From Thermohalobaculum sp039184865 (GTDB lineage: Bacteria > Pseudomonadota > Alphaproteobacteria > Rhodobacterales > Rhodobacteraceae), in assembly GCA_039184865.1 (NCBI GenBank), contig JBCDAV010000001.1, positions 62,001-126,000 on the forward strand: 64,000 nt of DNA. Reading direction: 5' to 3'. The notes below the pieces were generated by a model. That model saw nothing but the letters and a program-made list of their open reading frames with translations, searched no databases and had not been told where the DNA came from. Position 1 is the first letter of the stretch; each line of letters opens with the position of its first letter. This document shows, piece by piece, positions 40,834 to 49,418 of the stretch. A program made the position numbers and the translations under genes.

Positions 40834-42207
40834 TCAGAGCGTGTTCTTGTAGATCACGCCGTCCTTCATGATCAGGTTGATCGTCTCGGGGCTCTCGGGG
40901 CGCAGATCGGCGCCGAACCACTTGTCGCCTGTGCCGACGACCGAGAAGTCCTCGAGCGGATTGCCGTCGATCAGCAGGATGTCGGCATAAGCCCCTTCCT
41001 CGATCACGCCGAGCTTTCCGTTCGGGTAAGGGTTCATGAAGTCACCGGACAGCTCCGCGATCTGCCCGCCGATCGATGTCAGCGTGACCATCGACTGATG
41101 CGGCCCGAAGAACTCGTTGTTCAGGTGCTTTTCATAGGCGATCTGGATGTTGCAGGCCTCGACCGAGCCGACGCAATCGGTCTGGAACCCGCGCGGCACC
41201 GGGCACTCCTTCATGTTCGGGACGTAATTCGCGAAGGTTGCAGACGCCGACTTCGCCTTGGCGAGACTTGCCGGCACGTTCGCGATCGCAGGAATGCTCA
41301 GCAGGCCCGGGTCAAACGCCGTCAGGTTGGTCGTGATGAAGGCGCCCTTTTCCTTCATGACTTCGGCGATCTCGCAATCGAACGAGAAGCCGTGCTCGAT
41401 CGACATGACTCCAGCGTCCAACGCGTTGAGGATAGCCTCCTTACGGTAGGAGTGGGCCATCACATAGCTGCCGTACTCGCTGGCCACCTGCACGGCTGCT
41501 TCGATTTCTTCTTTGGAACCGGCTACGAGTTGCCACGGGTCAAAGGCCGAGACAACGCCGCCGGACTGCATGAACTTGAGCTGGGTTGCCCCCATGCGGA
41601 AATTGTTGCGGCCATACTTGTAGACGTCGTCGATGCCACTGATTTCCTGCGCCATGTTCAAGCGGCTGAAATTCGTCGAACTGCCCGGCGGCGCGGTAAA
41701 GTTCGCGAAGTCAGCGTGTCCGCCACGTGTGCCGAGAAACGCGCCGGACGGGAAATAGCGCGGGCCGAGGATCTGGCCCGAGTCGATAGCACGACGCAAG
41801 CCACCGTTGGCGCCGCCAGCATCGCGCACGGTTGTGAAGCCCTGCATCAGATACATCTCGGCCATCCGCGCGCCGTGGATGCCGAAATCCTCCCAGGTCA
41901 CGTTAGCTTCCATCGCTGGCAGGCTTGGTCCCATCAGCATGAGATGTGCGTGGTTCTCGATGAATCCGGGCGTCAGCGTGCGGCCGCCGCCGTCGATGAC
42001 CGTGGCGCCGTCGGCCTCGATCGGGTCTGCCGACACTGCGACGATCAGGTTGCCTTCGACAAGGACGTTGCCGCCCTCGGTCAGCGTCTCGCTGACACCG
42101 TCGAAGATATTAACGTTCGTGAACAGCGTTCGTGGCTTCGCATCGTCCTGCGCGAATGCAGAGACGGCAACGCACGAAACGAGTGCGGCTGCGATAAGGC
42201 TGCGCAT
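40834..42207 (-). CDS. Periplasmic amidohydrolase, imidazolonepropionase/prolidase-like
   Basis: A 457-residue metal-dependent hydrolase of the amidohydrolase superfamily with a signal peptide (MRSLIAAALVSCVAVSAFAQ). The metal motif HAHLML (HxH) follows TPGFIENHAH. A bridging-lysine-like TQLKFMQSGG, histidines in AHSYRKEA and IEHGFSF, and TD in GFQTDCVG complete the probable metal site. GVIEEGAYADILLIDGNPLEDF is the usual C-terminal beta-sandwich segment. Relatives hydrolyse dipeptides with proline, hydantoin-like rings or acyl-lactams. It heads a minus-strand operon and is divergent from an AraC gene. GGGGAG precedes the ATG. Confidence 0.9.
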   Translation of the reverse strand: MRSLIAAALVSCVAVSAFAQDDAKPRTLFTNVNIFDGVSETLTEGGNVLVEGNLIVAVSADPIEADGATVIDGGGRTLTPGFIENHAHLMLMGPSLPAMEANVTWEDFGIHGARMAEMYLMQGFTTVRDAGGANGGLRRAIDSGQILGPRYFPSGAFLGTRGGHADFANFTAPPGSSTNFSRLNMAQEISGIDDVYKYGRNNFRMGATQLKFMQSGGVVSAFDPWQLVAGSKEEIEAAVQVASEYGSYVMAHSYRKEAILNALDAGVMSIEHGFSFDCEIAEVMKEKGAFITTNLTAFDPGLLSIPAIANVPASLAKAKSASATFANYVPNMKECPVPRGFQTDCVGSVEACNIQIAYEKHLNNEFFGPHQSMVTLTSIGGQIAELSGDFMNPYPNGKLGVIEEGAYADILLIDGNPLEDFSVVGTGDKWFGADLRPESPETINLIMKDGVIYKNTL

Positions 42208-42432
42208 GTTTGTTCTCCCCATCATTGAGCGAAACGGGTCGGGCGCGGGACACACGCCCAACCCAAACACTTCGCTGAGAAGTTGTATGACCGATCAATG
42301 AATGCGCTGCCAGTCATCTTCGGCGGGCCTGCACCGAAAATTGCGCGATCTTGACTGCCCGAGATGCGGCACCATCTCGGGCGTTCTGGTATGCTCTGTG
42401 ACCGCGCGTTGCGCGCTTGCCCGGTACGTCGA

Positions 42433-43431
42433 ATGAAAACCAGTCTGCCCGTCGTGAAATTGAGCGTTCTGCGGCCGTTCATTGATGGCCTGAAGGCGTT
42501 GTCCGTCGATCCGGATGTCTTGGCGGAGAACGCCGGGCTGTCCGTCGCAGCGATCTTTCAGGACGATGCCGTCGCGCATGTCATGCTGATCCACCAGTTT
42601 CTCGAGGATTGCGCCGCGGCGACCGGCAATGTCTTTTTCTGCGCCGAGATCGGCGCGAAGCTGGATCAATCCGGCTGGCCGCCGATCGGCCGTGCAAAAC
42701 AGCACGCCCGCACCCTCGGCGACTTCATGACGATCTTCGTGTCCGGGACGCCCGATCTGGCGGCCTCGTCCGACGTCTTTCTCGAGATCCGCGGCAAGCA
42801 GGCGATCTTCGGCCAGCGCAGGCGCTTTCCGCCGACCATCGTGCCCGCGCAGAATGACGGCTTCAGCGCTGCGCTCGGGATCTCGATGATCCGCCATTGC
42901 ATCGGCGACCGGCTCGACCCGCGCCAGACCCTCGTCGTGGTCAGCGATCCCTCGGCGGTGCCGTTCCTGTCAGAGGGATTTCAGGTCATCGGCGGAGACA
43001 GGAACGGCATTCGGATCCAGTTTCCCTCCGAGTGGCTGGCATTCGTCATAGGAGAAGACACAGGATCGGGCGTCGCGCCGCCGGGCGAGGTCGCGGGTAT
43101 CGATACCGACCTGATGTCGAGCTTCCGCGCGCTTCTGCTGCAGAACATCGGAGACGGCGGGTTGGATGCCGCGCGCGCGGCCCGGCTGGTGCACATGAGC
43201 AAATCGAAGCTGTCGCGGTTCCTCGCGTCGCAGGGCAGCAGCATCTCCGCCGAGATCATGGACGCAAAGCTGGTGTTTGCACGCGGCAAGCTGCGCGACA
43301 GCGCGCTCGAGATCGAGGAGATCGCGACGCGTTTGGGCTATGCCGACCCGTCCAACTTCTCGCGCGCGTTCAGCCGGCATGTCGGCATGGCGCCCTCGCG
43401 TTACCGGCGCGAAAACACGGGCGCACGCTGA
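42433..43431 (+). CDS. AraC-family transcription regulator
   Basis: A 332-residue regulator with a C-terminal AraC/XylS double HTH (about 245-325: ARLVHMSKSKLSRFLASQG, then EIEEIATRLGYADPSNFSRAF, ending MAPSRYRRE). The N-terminal region has the Arabinose_bd-like (AraC_binding_2-type) pattern with LSVDPDVLAENAGL. The ATG at 42433 is favoured over a 23-residue longer form. It lies between the divergent amidohydrolase operon and a downstream M19-like gene, so it is the obvious candidate controller of both. Confidence 0.9.
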   Translation: MKTSLPVVKLSVLRPFIDGLKALSVDPDVLAENAGLSVAAIFQDDAVAHVMLIHQFLEDCAAATGNVFFCAEIGAKLDQSGWPPIGRAKQHARTLGDFMTIFVSGTPDLAASSDVFLEIRGKQAIFGQRRRFPPTIVPAQNDGFSAALGISMIRHCIGDRLDPRQTLVVVSDPSAVPFLSEGFQVIGGDRNGIRIQFPSEWLAFVIGEDTGSGVAPPGEVAGIDTDLMSSFRALLLQNIGDGGLDAARAARLVHMSKSKLSRFLASQGSSISAEIMDAKLVFARGKLRDSALEIEEIATRLGYADPSNFSRAFSRHVGMAPSRYRRENTGAR

Positions 43432-43559
43432 ACGCGCGGCATCCGCCGCGTTGTCTCTCGCGGTCCCGCGTTCCCGGCGAACACTGTTGACTGCACCCCG
43501 GGGGCTCGCGCAACGTCCGGCGAAGACTGAACAGCGCCAGCCGGAAACAGGAGTTCTCC

Positions 43560-44801
43560 ATGCGCCTCATGCTCTTCTTCGCCGCAGCACTTTCCCTGCT
43601 GATCTCGTCAGGGCAGGCGAGTGAGGAAAGCAAGACCTGGCCGGCATCGGACAAGGCGAAGCAATTCGTGCAGGACACGATCGTCATCGGCATGCTGGCG
43701 AGCCCGTACGGCACCGGCTGGACGGAATATGAGCAACTCCACACCTATTTCGACCGCGCGCGCGAGAACGGGATCACACGGCACGAGATGACCATCGCAG
43801 CGGCCGACATGACGTTCGAGACATTGCTCGAACAGCACTATCACTTCCGCGCGGCGATGGCCGAGCAACCCGATAAGTTCATCATCGTGAACGAGACCCG
43901 CGATATCGAAGCCGCGCACGCGCTCGGCAAGACGGCGGTCATCTGGAACAGCCAGACAGCGGAAGTCCTGAACGGCGATCTCAGGAAAATGGCCCTGCTC
44001 AAGGATGTCGGGATCAAGAGCATGATCCTGGCGTACAATGACACGTTCCGCACCGGGTCCGGTCAGCTCTCGGCCTATAACGGCCTCGATATCGGGCTGA
44101 CGCCCTACGGCAAGCGCGTGATCGACGAGCTGGTGCGCTTCGGCATCCTGCTCGACCTCAGCCACACCGGCTCGAAGACCGCCAACGATGCCATGGACTA
44201 CATGGACGAAAACTACCCCGGCGTGCCTTACGTCTACACCCACTCGGTTCCGGCCGGGCTTTACAAGAGCGAACCCGACCGCACGCCGCGTGGCTGTTAC
44301 CGCACGATCCCGGATGACGAGGCCCTGCGCGCCGCCAAGTCCGGCGGCTACGTCTCGCCGACCTTCACCGAGTGGATGCTGGACGGCATCTGGCCCGAGG
44401 ATATCTCGCCGAAGCAGGCCGCCGACATGATCGACTACTACGTCAAGCTCGTCGGCGTCGATCATGTTGGGATCGCGACCGACGACATGTTCTCGACCGA
44501 ACTGGTCGTCGAGTTCGCCAAGGCCAATGCCGATCTCTACAACGATGGCGGCTACATGATCGACGCCTTCAACAAGGGCGCGACGGGCAACGGCGAACTT
44601 GCCAAGATCCTCGCTGCGATGACCGACGATCTCTGGGCGCGGGGCTATACGAACGATGACCTCGCCAAGATCTATGGCGGCAACAAGATGCGGGTCTTCG
44701 CGCAGGTCTGGGAGGGCAAATCGGCAGAGCAGTTCCGCGCCGAATACCCCGGGCGTTTGCGGGTGCGCGAACGGATGCGCCGGTACTTCCACTCGCGCTA
44801 A
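43560..44801 (+). CDS. Membrane-dipeptidase-like (M19) secreted protein with altered metal site
   Basis: A 413-residue exported protein of the renal-dipeptidase/M19 family (signal peptide about 1-20). Conserved features are LLDLSHTG (His202), YVYTHSV (His228) and GIATDDMF (Asp308). The usual N-terminal His-x-Asp motif (DGHNDxP) is replaced by VIGMLASPYGTG at about 42-53, and the usual bridging glutamate segment (iEGg) by VIWNSQTAEV at about 127-136. It therefore lacks part of the binuclear zinc site, and may be inactive or use another metal arrangement. Intact reading frame with AGGAG upstream. It lies between the AraC regulator and the FecI-like sigma gene. Confidence 0.82.
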   Translation: MRLMLFFAAALSLLISSGQASEESKTWPASDKAKQFVQDTIVIGMLASPYGTGWTEYEQLHTYFDRARENGITRHEMTIAAADMTFETLLEQHYHFRAAMAEQPDKFIIVNETRDIEAAHALGKTAVIWNSQTAEVLNGDLRKMALLKDVGIKSMILAYNDTFRTGSGQLSAYNGLDIGLTPYGKRVIDELVRFGILLDLSHTGSKTANDAMDYMDENYPGVPYVYTHSVPAGLYKSEPDRTPRGCYRTIPDDEALRAAKSGGYVSPTFTEWMLDGIWPEDISPKQAADMIDYYVKLVGVDHVGIATDDMFSTELVVEFAKANADLYNDGGYMIDAFNKGATGNGELAKILAAMTDDLWARGYTNDDLAKIYGGNKMRVFAQVWEGKSAEQFRAEYPGRLRVRERMRRYFHSR

Positions 44802-45007
44802 CCGAACGTTCTCTGCCCCTGGTGCCGCGCAAGCGGCGAGCGGCGTGGCACTGCGGACGCGAGTGCCAAAAGCGATCCCGGCTGCCTAGACCTCACGGCT
44901 CGTTTAGTTGTCGGACCGGTGTGGTCGCACTAGTGTCGCCATTGCTGAGATCGGTAGCCCGCCCAAAGACGCAAGGATCCCCAGCGACGATCTGCCTGGA
45001 GGGGGCC

Positions 45008-45520
45008 TTGCAAAGCGCAATCCTGTTGGACGCCTACACGCGACACGAGGCTGAGCTTCTGCAGTTCCTCAGCCGTCAATTGGGGTGTGCCAGTCTGGCA
45101 AAAGACCTTGCGCACGATGTCTGGCTGAAGATCTACAAGCTCGAAAATCCGTCACTCGTGCGCAATCCGCGCGCGTTCCTGTTCAAGACCGCCGCCAACC
45201 TCGCAAGGGACTACACTCGCGTCGAACGGCGCCGTTCGGAGATCCGCGATCAGGCGCAGGGCACGGTCTGGCCGGACGCCGAGCAGGTCACGCCGGAAGA
45301 ACACGCCATCGCGCGTGCCGAACTACGGTTCTTAGAGCGCGAGATGGCGAACCTGCCGGCAAGATGCCGCCGGGTGCTTTACCTCTACCGGTTCGAGGAG
45401 CGTTCCCAGGCGCAGATCGCCGACAATCTCGGGGTCGGTATCACAACGGTCTACAAGGATCTCAAACTTGCAATGTCGGTGCTCAGCGAGGCACGGCGCA
45501 GGTTCCGCAGTGACCCCTGA
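45008..45520 (+). CDS. FecI-like ECF sigma factor
   Basis: A 170-residue ECF sigma factor. Region 2 is DAYTRHEAELLQFLSRQL to AKDLAHDVWLKIYKL, and region 4 is LPARCRRVLYLYRFEERSQAQIADNLGVGITTVYKDL, both typical of iron-citrate FecI relatives. A TTG at 45008 directly behind GGAGGGGG gives the normal FecI length; an ATG at 44822 would add an improbable 62-residue leader. The start is uncertain. It is followed by a FecR-like anti-sigma and a TonB receptor with a signalling domain. Confidence 0.9.
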   Translation: MQSAILLDAYTRHEAELLQFLSRQLGCASLAKDLAHDVWLKIYKLENPSLVRNPRAFLFKTAANLARDYTRVERRRSEIRDQAQGTVWPDAEQVTPEEHAIARAELRFLEREMANLPARCRRVLYLYRFEERSQAQIADNLGVGITTVYKDLKLAMSVLSEARRRFRSDP

Positions 45521-45649
45521 CTGATATGAAGTGAATGTTTCGGCTTGTTCACTCGTCTCAGTTAGGAGAGAGACTGCGCAACCGAATTTGTCCAAGCAAG
45601 CGATGCTGCCACACTCATCACGGCAAATCGCAGCGATCAGGATCGCACG

Positions 45650-46705
45650 ATGACCGACAGTGACGACGTGGGACCGGAAGACCGCCAGAAGCAGAGCGCC
45701 GCGATCGAGGACGAGGCGCAGGACTGGTTGCTTCGCTTCCTCGACGGTGATCCGCCCGAGCAGGACCTGGACCGGTTTCATCGCTGGTACGATGCGGACG
45801 ACAGGCACGGCCGCGCATTCGAGGATCTGAAAGCGCTTTGGGGGGATCTCGGGAAGATCGGCCCCGGCGCGCTCCTGCAAGGCGCACAGGACGGTGGGGC
45901 CCGGACGCGCCCGGCGCGCGATCCGCGCCATCTGCCGCGCCGCACGCAGGCGAAACAAGCGCGCAGGGGTTGGCGTGCGGCCGGCATGGCCCTCGCTGCG
46001 GTCGCCTGCGTCGCGGCCGTTCTGGTCTTCGCTCCGGCCCTCCAACTGCAACTCACCGCCGATTTCCTGACGAAAGCCGGTGAACAGGATAGCGTCACGC
46101 TTCCCGATGCATCCGTGGTCACGCTGAACACCGACAGCGCGATCCAGCTTCGCTTCACCGAACAGAGCCGGGAAGTCGTCCTCCTGCAAGGCGAGGCGAT
46201 CTTCGACGTCGCCAAGGACACGGCGCGGCCGTTCTCCGTGGTCACGGGATCGACGCGCGCCACGGCGCTCGGCACGATCTTCGCAGTGCGCGCCGGCGAG
46301 CTCGGGACGACCGTGACCGTGACGGAAGGAACGGTCGAGGTGACGGCCGGACCGGAAGGCGATCCGATTTCGGCCTCCGCTGCCTCCGCGATCCTGAAGC
46401 CCGCGCAGCGCATCACCGTCGACCGCGTCGCCAGCGATGACATGATCGAACCCTCGGTCGCCGAGGACGATCTGGCGTGGCGCGGCGGCCACATCGTCTT
46501 GAACGATCTACCGTTTGCCGAGGCGGTCGCCGAGATCGACCGCTACCTGCCGGGGAACATCGTGCTCGTGGCGGGTGATCGCGCGCTTGGATCGGTTACT
46601 GCCAGACTGTCCATCGATCAGATCGTTGACGGCCTGGAGGCACTCGCCGCAACCCAGGGACTGTCCGTCACCCGCGTCGCCGACCTGATATTCGTCATTA
46701 GCTGA
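45650..46705 (+). CDS. FecR-like anti-sigma/signal transducer
   Basis: A 351-residue inner-membrane regulator. The N-terminal DUF4880 domain (about 18-70: DEAQDWLLRFLDGDPPEQDLDRFHRWYDAD) binds the sigma factor; a single span at about 108-129 (GWRAAGMALAAVACVAAVLVF) leads to a periplasmic FecR domain (TKAGEQDSVTLPDASVVTLNTDS) and a C-terminal STN-like half (LAWRGGHIVLNDLPFAEAVAEID). It should relay a ligand signal from the TonB receptor to the ECF sigma factor. It starts 129 bases after the sigma gene. Confidence 0.93.
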   Translation: MTDSDDVGPEDRQKQSAAIEDEAQDWLLRFLDGDPPEQDLDRFHRWYDADDRHGRAFEDLKALWGDLGKIGPGALLQGAQDGGARTRPARDPRHLPRRTQAKQARRGWRAAGMALAAVACVAAVLVFAPALQLQLTADFLTKAGEQDSVTLPDASVVTLNTDSAIQLRFTEQSREVVLLQGEAIFDVAKDTARPFSVVTGSTRATALGTIFAVRAGELGTTVTVTEGTVEVTAGPEGDPISASAASAILKPAQRITVDRVASDDMIEPSVAEDDLAWRGGHIVLNDLPFAEAVAEIDRYLPGNIVLVAGDRALGSVTARLSIDQIVDGLEALAATQGLSVTRVADLIFVIS

Positions 46706-46713
46706 GACGATCC

Positions 46714-46763
46714 GAAAAAAAATTTCGGGCAAATGCACCGAGTCCGCGCGCCCTGATCGTCTT
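46714..46763 (+). promoter_or_regulatory. Candidate FecI-type promoter for the TonB receptor
   Basis: An A-tract GAAAAAAAATTTCGG (46714-46728) and CGTCTT (46758-46763) lie upstream of the receptor start. A-tract elements and CGTC -10 motifs are found before many FecI-class sigma-dependent receptor genes. I could not verify the spacing against a model. Confidence 0.4.
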
Positions 46764-46829
46764 ACGGGTGATGAGGCCAAAGCAGGACGCTCACCAGAGG
46801 TGTCCGATGGCGAACCCCGGGGGGCGGAC

Positions 46830-49400
46830 ATGGTTGTTTCAGCGAAGAGTTTGGACGAATCTGCGCGGGCGCGGAAAATACGCGCCCTCAAGCGCGCATT
46901 GCTTGCGGCGACGGCTGCGTCGATCGCCGTTTCGCCGGCCTTGGGCCAGTCGGTCGAACCCGCATCGACACTCGTGCAGCAGCAGGCGCCACGCGTCATC
47001 GACATACCGCCGCAGTCTCTCAGCGGTGCGCTGGAAGACCTTTCGCTCAACACCGGCCTGTCCTTCGCCTATGAAACGAGCCAACTCGACGGAATCGAAA
47101 GCCCCGGCGCCTCGGGGACGCTCACGCCGTATGTCGCGCTTGATCGGCTGCTGTCCGGCACCGGCGTGACCTACAGGAAGACGTCCGGCGGAACGGTCGC
47201 GCTGTCGCTCGCACAGTCCAGCGGTGCCAAGCCCTCCAGCACGGCCGAAGAGTTGTCCTGGTTCGCACAACTGGTGGAGCTGACCTCGGGCGGGAATTCG
47301 GCAAGTCAGTCGGGGCTACCCTCTGCCAGCGAAGAATTGTTCACAGACCCGGTTGTCGTCACGACCCCGGGCCGGCGTGCCCAGGATCTGCAGGATGTCC
47401 CCCGTGCCGTGCAGATCATCGACGAAGAAGAGCTTGAAGTGGCCAACCGCAAGAGCACGAACCTCTCGCAAACGCTGCCAGAGATCATTCCCGGCTTCGG
47501 CACGCCGGTCTTCCAGAACTCGACGCGAAGTCTCAGCCTGCGCGGCCGCGAAGCCCTGCTTCTGCTGGATGGCATCCCGATCAGCGCCGGCGAATTCGGC
47601 GTCGAGCTCGGGAATTTCGATCCCCTGACGATCGATCGGATCGAGGTGCTCTACGGCCCGACGGCGCTCTACGGCGACGGAGCCGCGGGCGGCGTCATCC
47701 AGTTCTTCACCCGCGAGCCTTCGGAGAAGCCGGTCGAGTTCAGATCTCGCATCGGGGTGCGCAGTTCGGCCGTGTCCGGCGAGTTCCTGACGACGGAGGG
47801 CACGAGCTACAACGTGTTCGGCGAGGTCAGCGGGACGCTGGACCAGTTCGACTATCTCGCAAGCGTGAGCTTTGAGTCCACGAACGGGTTTTTCGAGCCG
47901 GACGGCGACCGCATCGCGCCGGGCATCCGCCTCGACGACACCAACGATTTCACGTTCTTCGGCAAGGCCGGCTTCAACATCGACAGTGATCAACGCATCC
48001 AGGGCACCATCAACTACACGCGCCTTGCCTCCAACCGGACGGATTTTGCCAGCATTCCAGGCAATGACGGCAATGCCGTGGCGACCTTCAACCCGATCAT
48101 CTATGCCGAGGAACCCGAACAGGAGGCGATCTTCGCCAACCTGACCTACGAGCACGAAAACCTCTTCGGCGGCTCGATGCGGCTTCAGGGTTACTACCGC
48201 AACGAGGAACTGACCCAGATTGGTTCGGACATCCGCGGCCTGCCGCTGCCGCCGTTCTTCCCCGTGCTGTTTCAGACGAATTTCGACGGTGATGCCTTCG
48301 GCTTCCGGGGCGATTACACGAAGCGTTTCTTCGATCGGGCACAGTTGACCGTCGGCGGCGATTATCTCAACGAGTCGAACTCGCTCCCGACCTTCATCTC
48401 CGATCCGAACGTCTTCGCGGCGACCGGCGTGTTCGATGCAAGTGCAGTTCAGCAGCAGTTCGCGCCGACCGAAATCGAAACCTTCGGTCTGTTCGCGCAA
48501 GCGGATTTCGACGTCACCGAGGAGATCACCGTCACTGGCGGTGTTCGCTATGACCGCTTCTCGTTCGAGGCGCTTCCGCACGACCCGCCCTTCGGCTTCC
48601 CGCCGGGACTGCGCCTCGGCGGGTCGGGCTCGAATGACGGTCTGTCCTTCAATGTCGGCGCCACCTACCAGGTGACCGATGAGACGACCCTCTTCGCGAG
48701 CTTCGCGCAGGGGTTCTCGCTGCCGAACATCACGCTTGCGACGAACCAGATCCCGCCCGGAACCTCGCTGAGCGGCTCGGCGTTTGTCGAACCGATCGAG
48801 GTGAACAGCTTCGAGGGCGGCGTTCGCGGTTCTCTCGGTCCGCTCGACTACCAGCTCTCCGGGTTCTTCGCGAAGTCCGAGAACGGTTTTGCCGTCAGTG
48901 TCGACCCGGCATCCGGCTTCGGTGTCACGACCCGGTCGCCGCAGCGGAACTACGGTGTCGAGCTGTCGACACGGCTGAACGTCTCGGATGATCTGCGCTT
49001 CGGCTTCGATGCCTCGTTCAACGAAGGCGACAACGACCCGAACGACACGGGCGACTTCCAGCCGTTGTCGAGCCTGACGGTGCAGCCGATCAAACTGGCG
49101 TTCTCCGCTGACTGGAACCCGATGCCGGATCTCGGGCTCGGCATGTCGGTGCTTTACGTCGGCAACCGGGACAGGGCGTTTGACGAGGGCGTCGACGGAG
49201 CGCCAATCGACGGCTACGCCACCGTGGATCTCCGCGCCAGCTACGATCTTGGTCCGGGAACACTGTCGCTGGACGTTCTGAACGCGCTCAACAATGAGTA
49301 CCTGCCGCTGGAAAGCCAGACGCGGTTCGGCGTGACGAACAACCGGCGGTTCCTTGCGCCCGGTCGGCAGATCGGGTTGACCTACTCGGCCGAGTTCTAG
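46830..49400 (+). CDS. TonB-dependent siderophore-type receptor with STN signalling domain
   Basis: An 856-residue FecA-like receptor. The ATG at 46830 follows GGGGGGCGG; a GTG 30 bases earlier is possible. A long signal peptide (basic, then LLAATAASIAVSPALGQ) precedes an STN signalling domain (about 55-125: IDIPPQSLSGALEDLSLNTGLSFAYE, YVALDRLLSGTGVTYR), then a TonB-box-like PVVVTTPGR and plug (about 170-290), and a 22-strand barrel ending GRQIGLTYSAEF. The STN domain should contact the FecR-like protein and activate the sigma factor. The ligand is unknown, but the next gene is a peptide-binding protein. Confidence 0.94.
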   Translation: MVVSAKSLDESARARKIRALKRALLAATAASIAVSPALGQSVEPASTLVQQQAPRVIDIPPQSLSGALEDLSLNTGLSFAYETSQLDGIESPGASGTLTPYVALDRLLSGTGVTYRKTSGGTVALSLAQSSGAKPSSTAEELSWFAQLVELTSGGNSASQSGLPSASEELFTDPVVVTTPGRRAQDLQDVPRAVQIIDEEELEVANRKSTNLSQTLPEIIPGFGTPVFQNSTRSLSLRGREALLLLDGIPISAGEFGVELGNFDPLTIDRIEVLYGPTALYGDGAAGGVIQFFTREPSEKPVEFRSRIGVRSSAVSGEFLTTEGTSYNVFGEVSGTLDQFDYLASVSFESTNGFFEPDGDRIAPGIRLDDTNDFTFFGKAGFNIDSDQRIQGTINYTRLASNRTDFASIPGNDGNAVATFNPIIYAEEPEQEAIFANLTYEHENLFGGSMRLQGYYRNEELTQIGSDIRGLPLPPFFPVLFQTNFDGDAFGFRGDYTKRFFDRAQLTVGGDYLNESNSLPTFISDPNVFAATGVFDASAVQQQFAPTEIETFGLFAQADFDVTEEITVTGGVRYDRFSFEALPHDPPFGFPPGLRLGGSGSNDGLSFNVGATYQVTDETTLFASFAQGFSLPNITLATNQIPPGTSLSGSAFVEPIEVNSFEGGVRGSLGPLDYQLSGFFAKSENGFAVSVDPASGFGVTTRSPQRNYGVELSTRLNVSDDLRFGFDASFNEGDNDPNDTGDFQPLSSLTVQPIKLAFSADWNPMPDLGLGMSVLYVGNRDRAFDEGVDGAPIDGYATVDLRASYDLGPGTLSLDVLNALNNEYLPLESQTRFGVTNNRRFLAPGRQIGLTYSAEF

Positions 49401-49418
49401 ACGGACGCCGGGCAGCCT

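Noticed and set aside
44822..45007. Longer N terminus for the FecI-like sigma gene
   Set aside because: The added 62 residues are unlike any sigma factor and the TTG at 45008 has a strong ribosome site.
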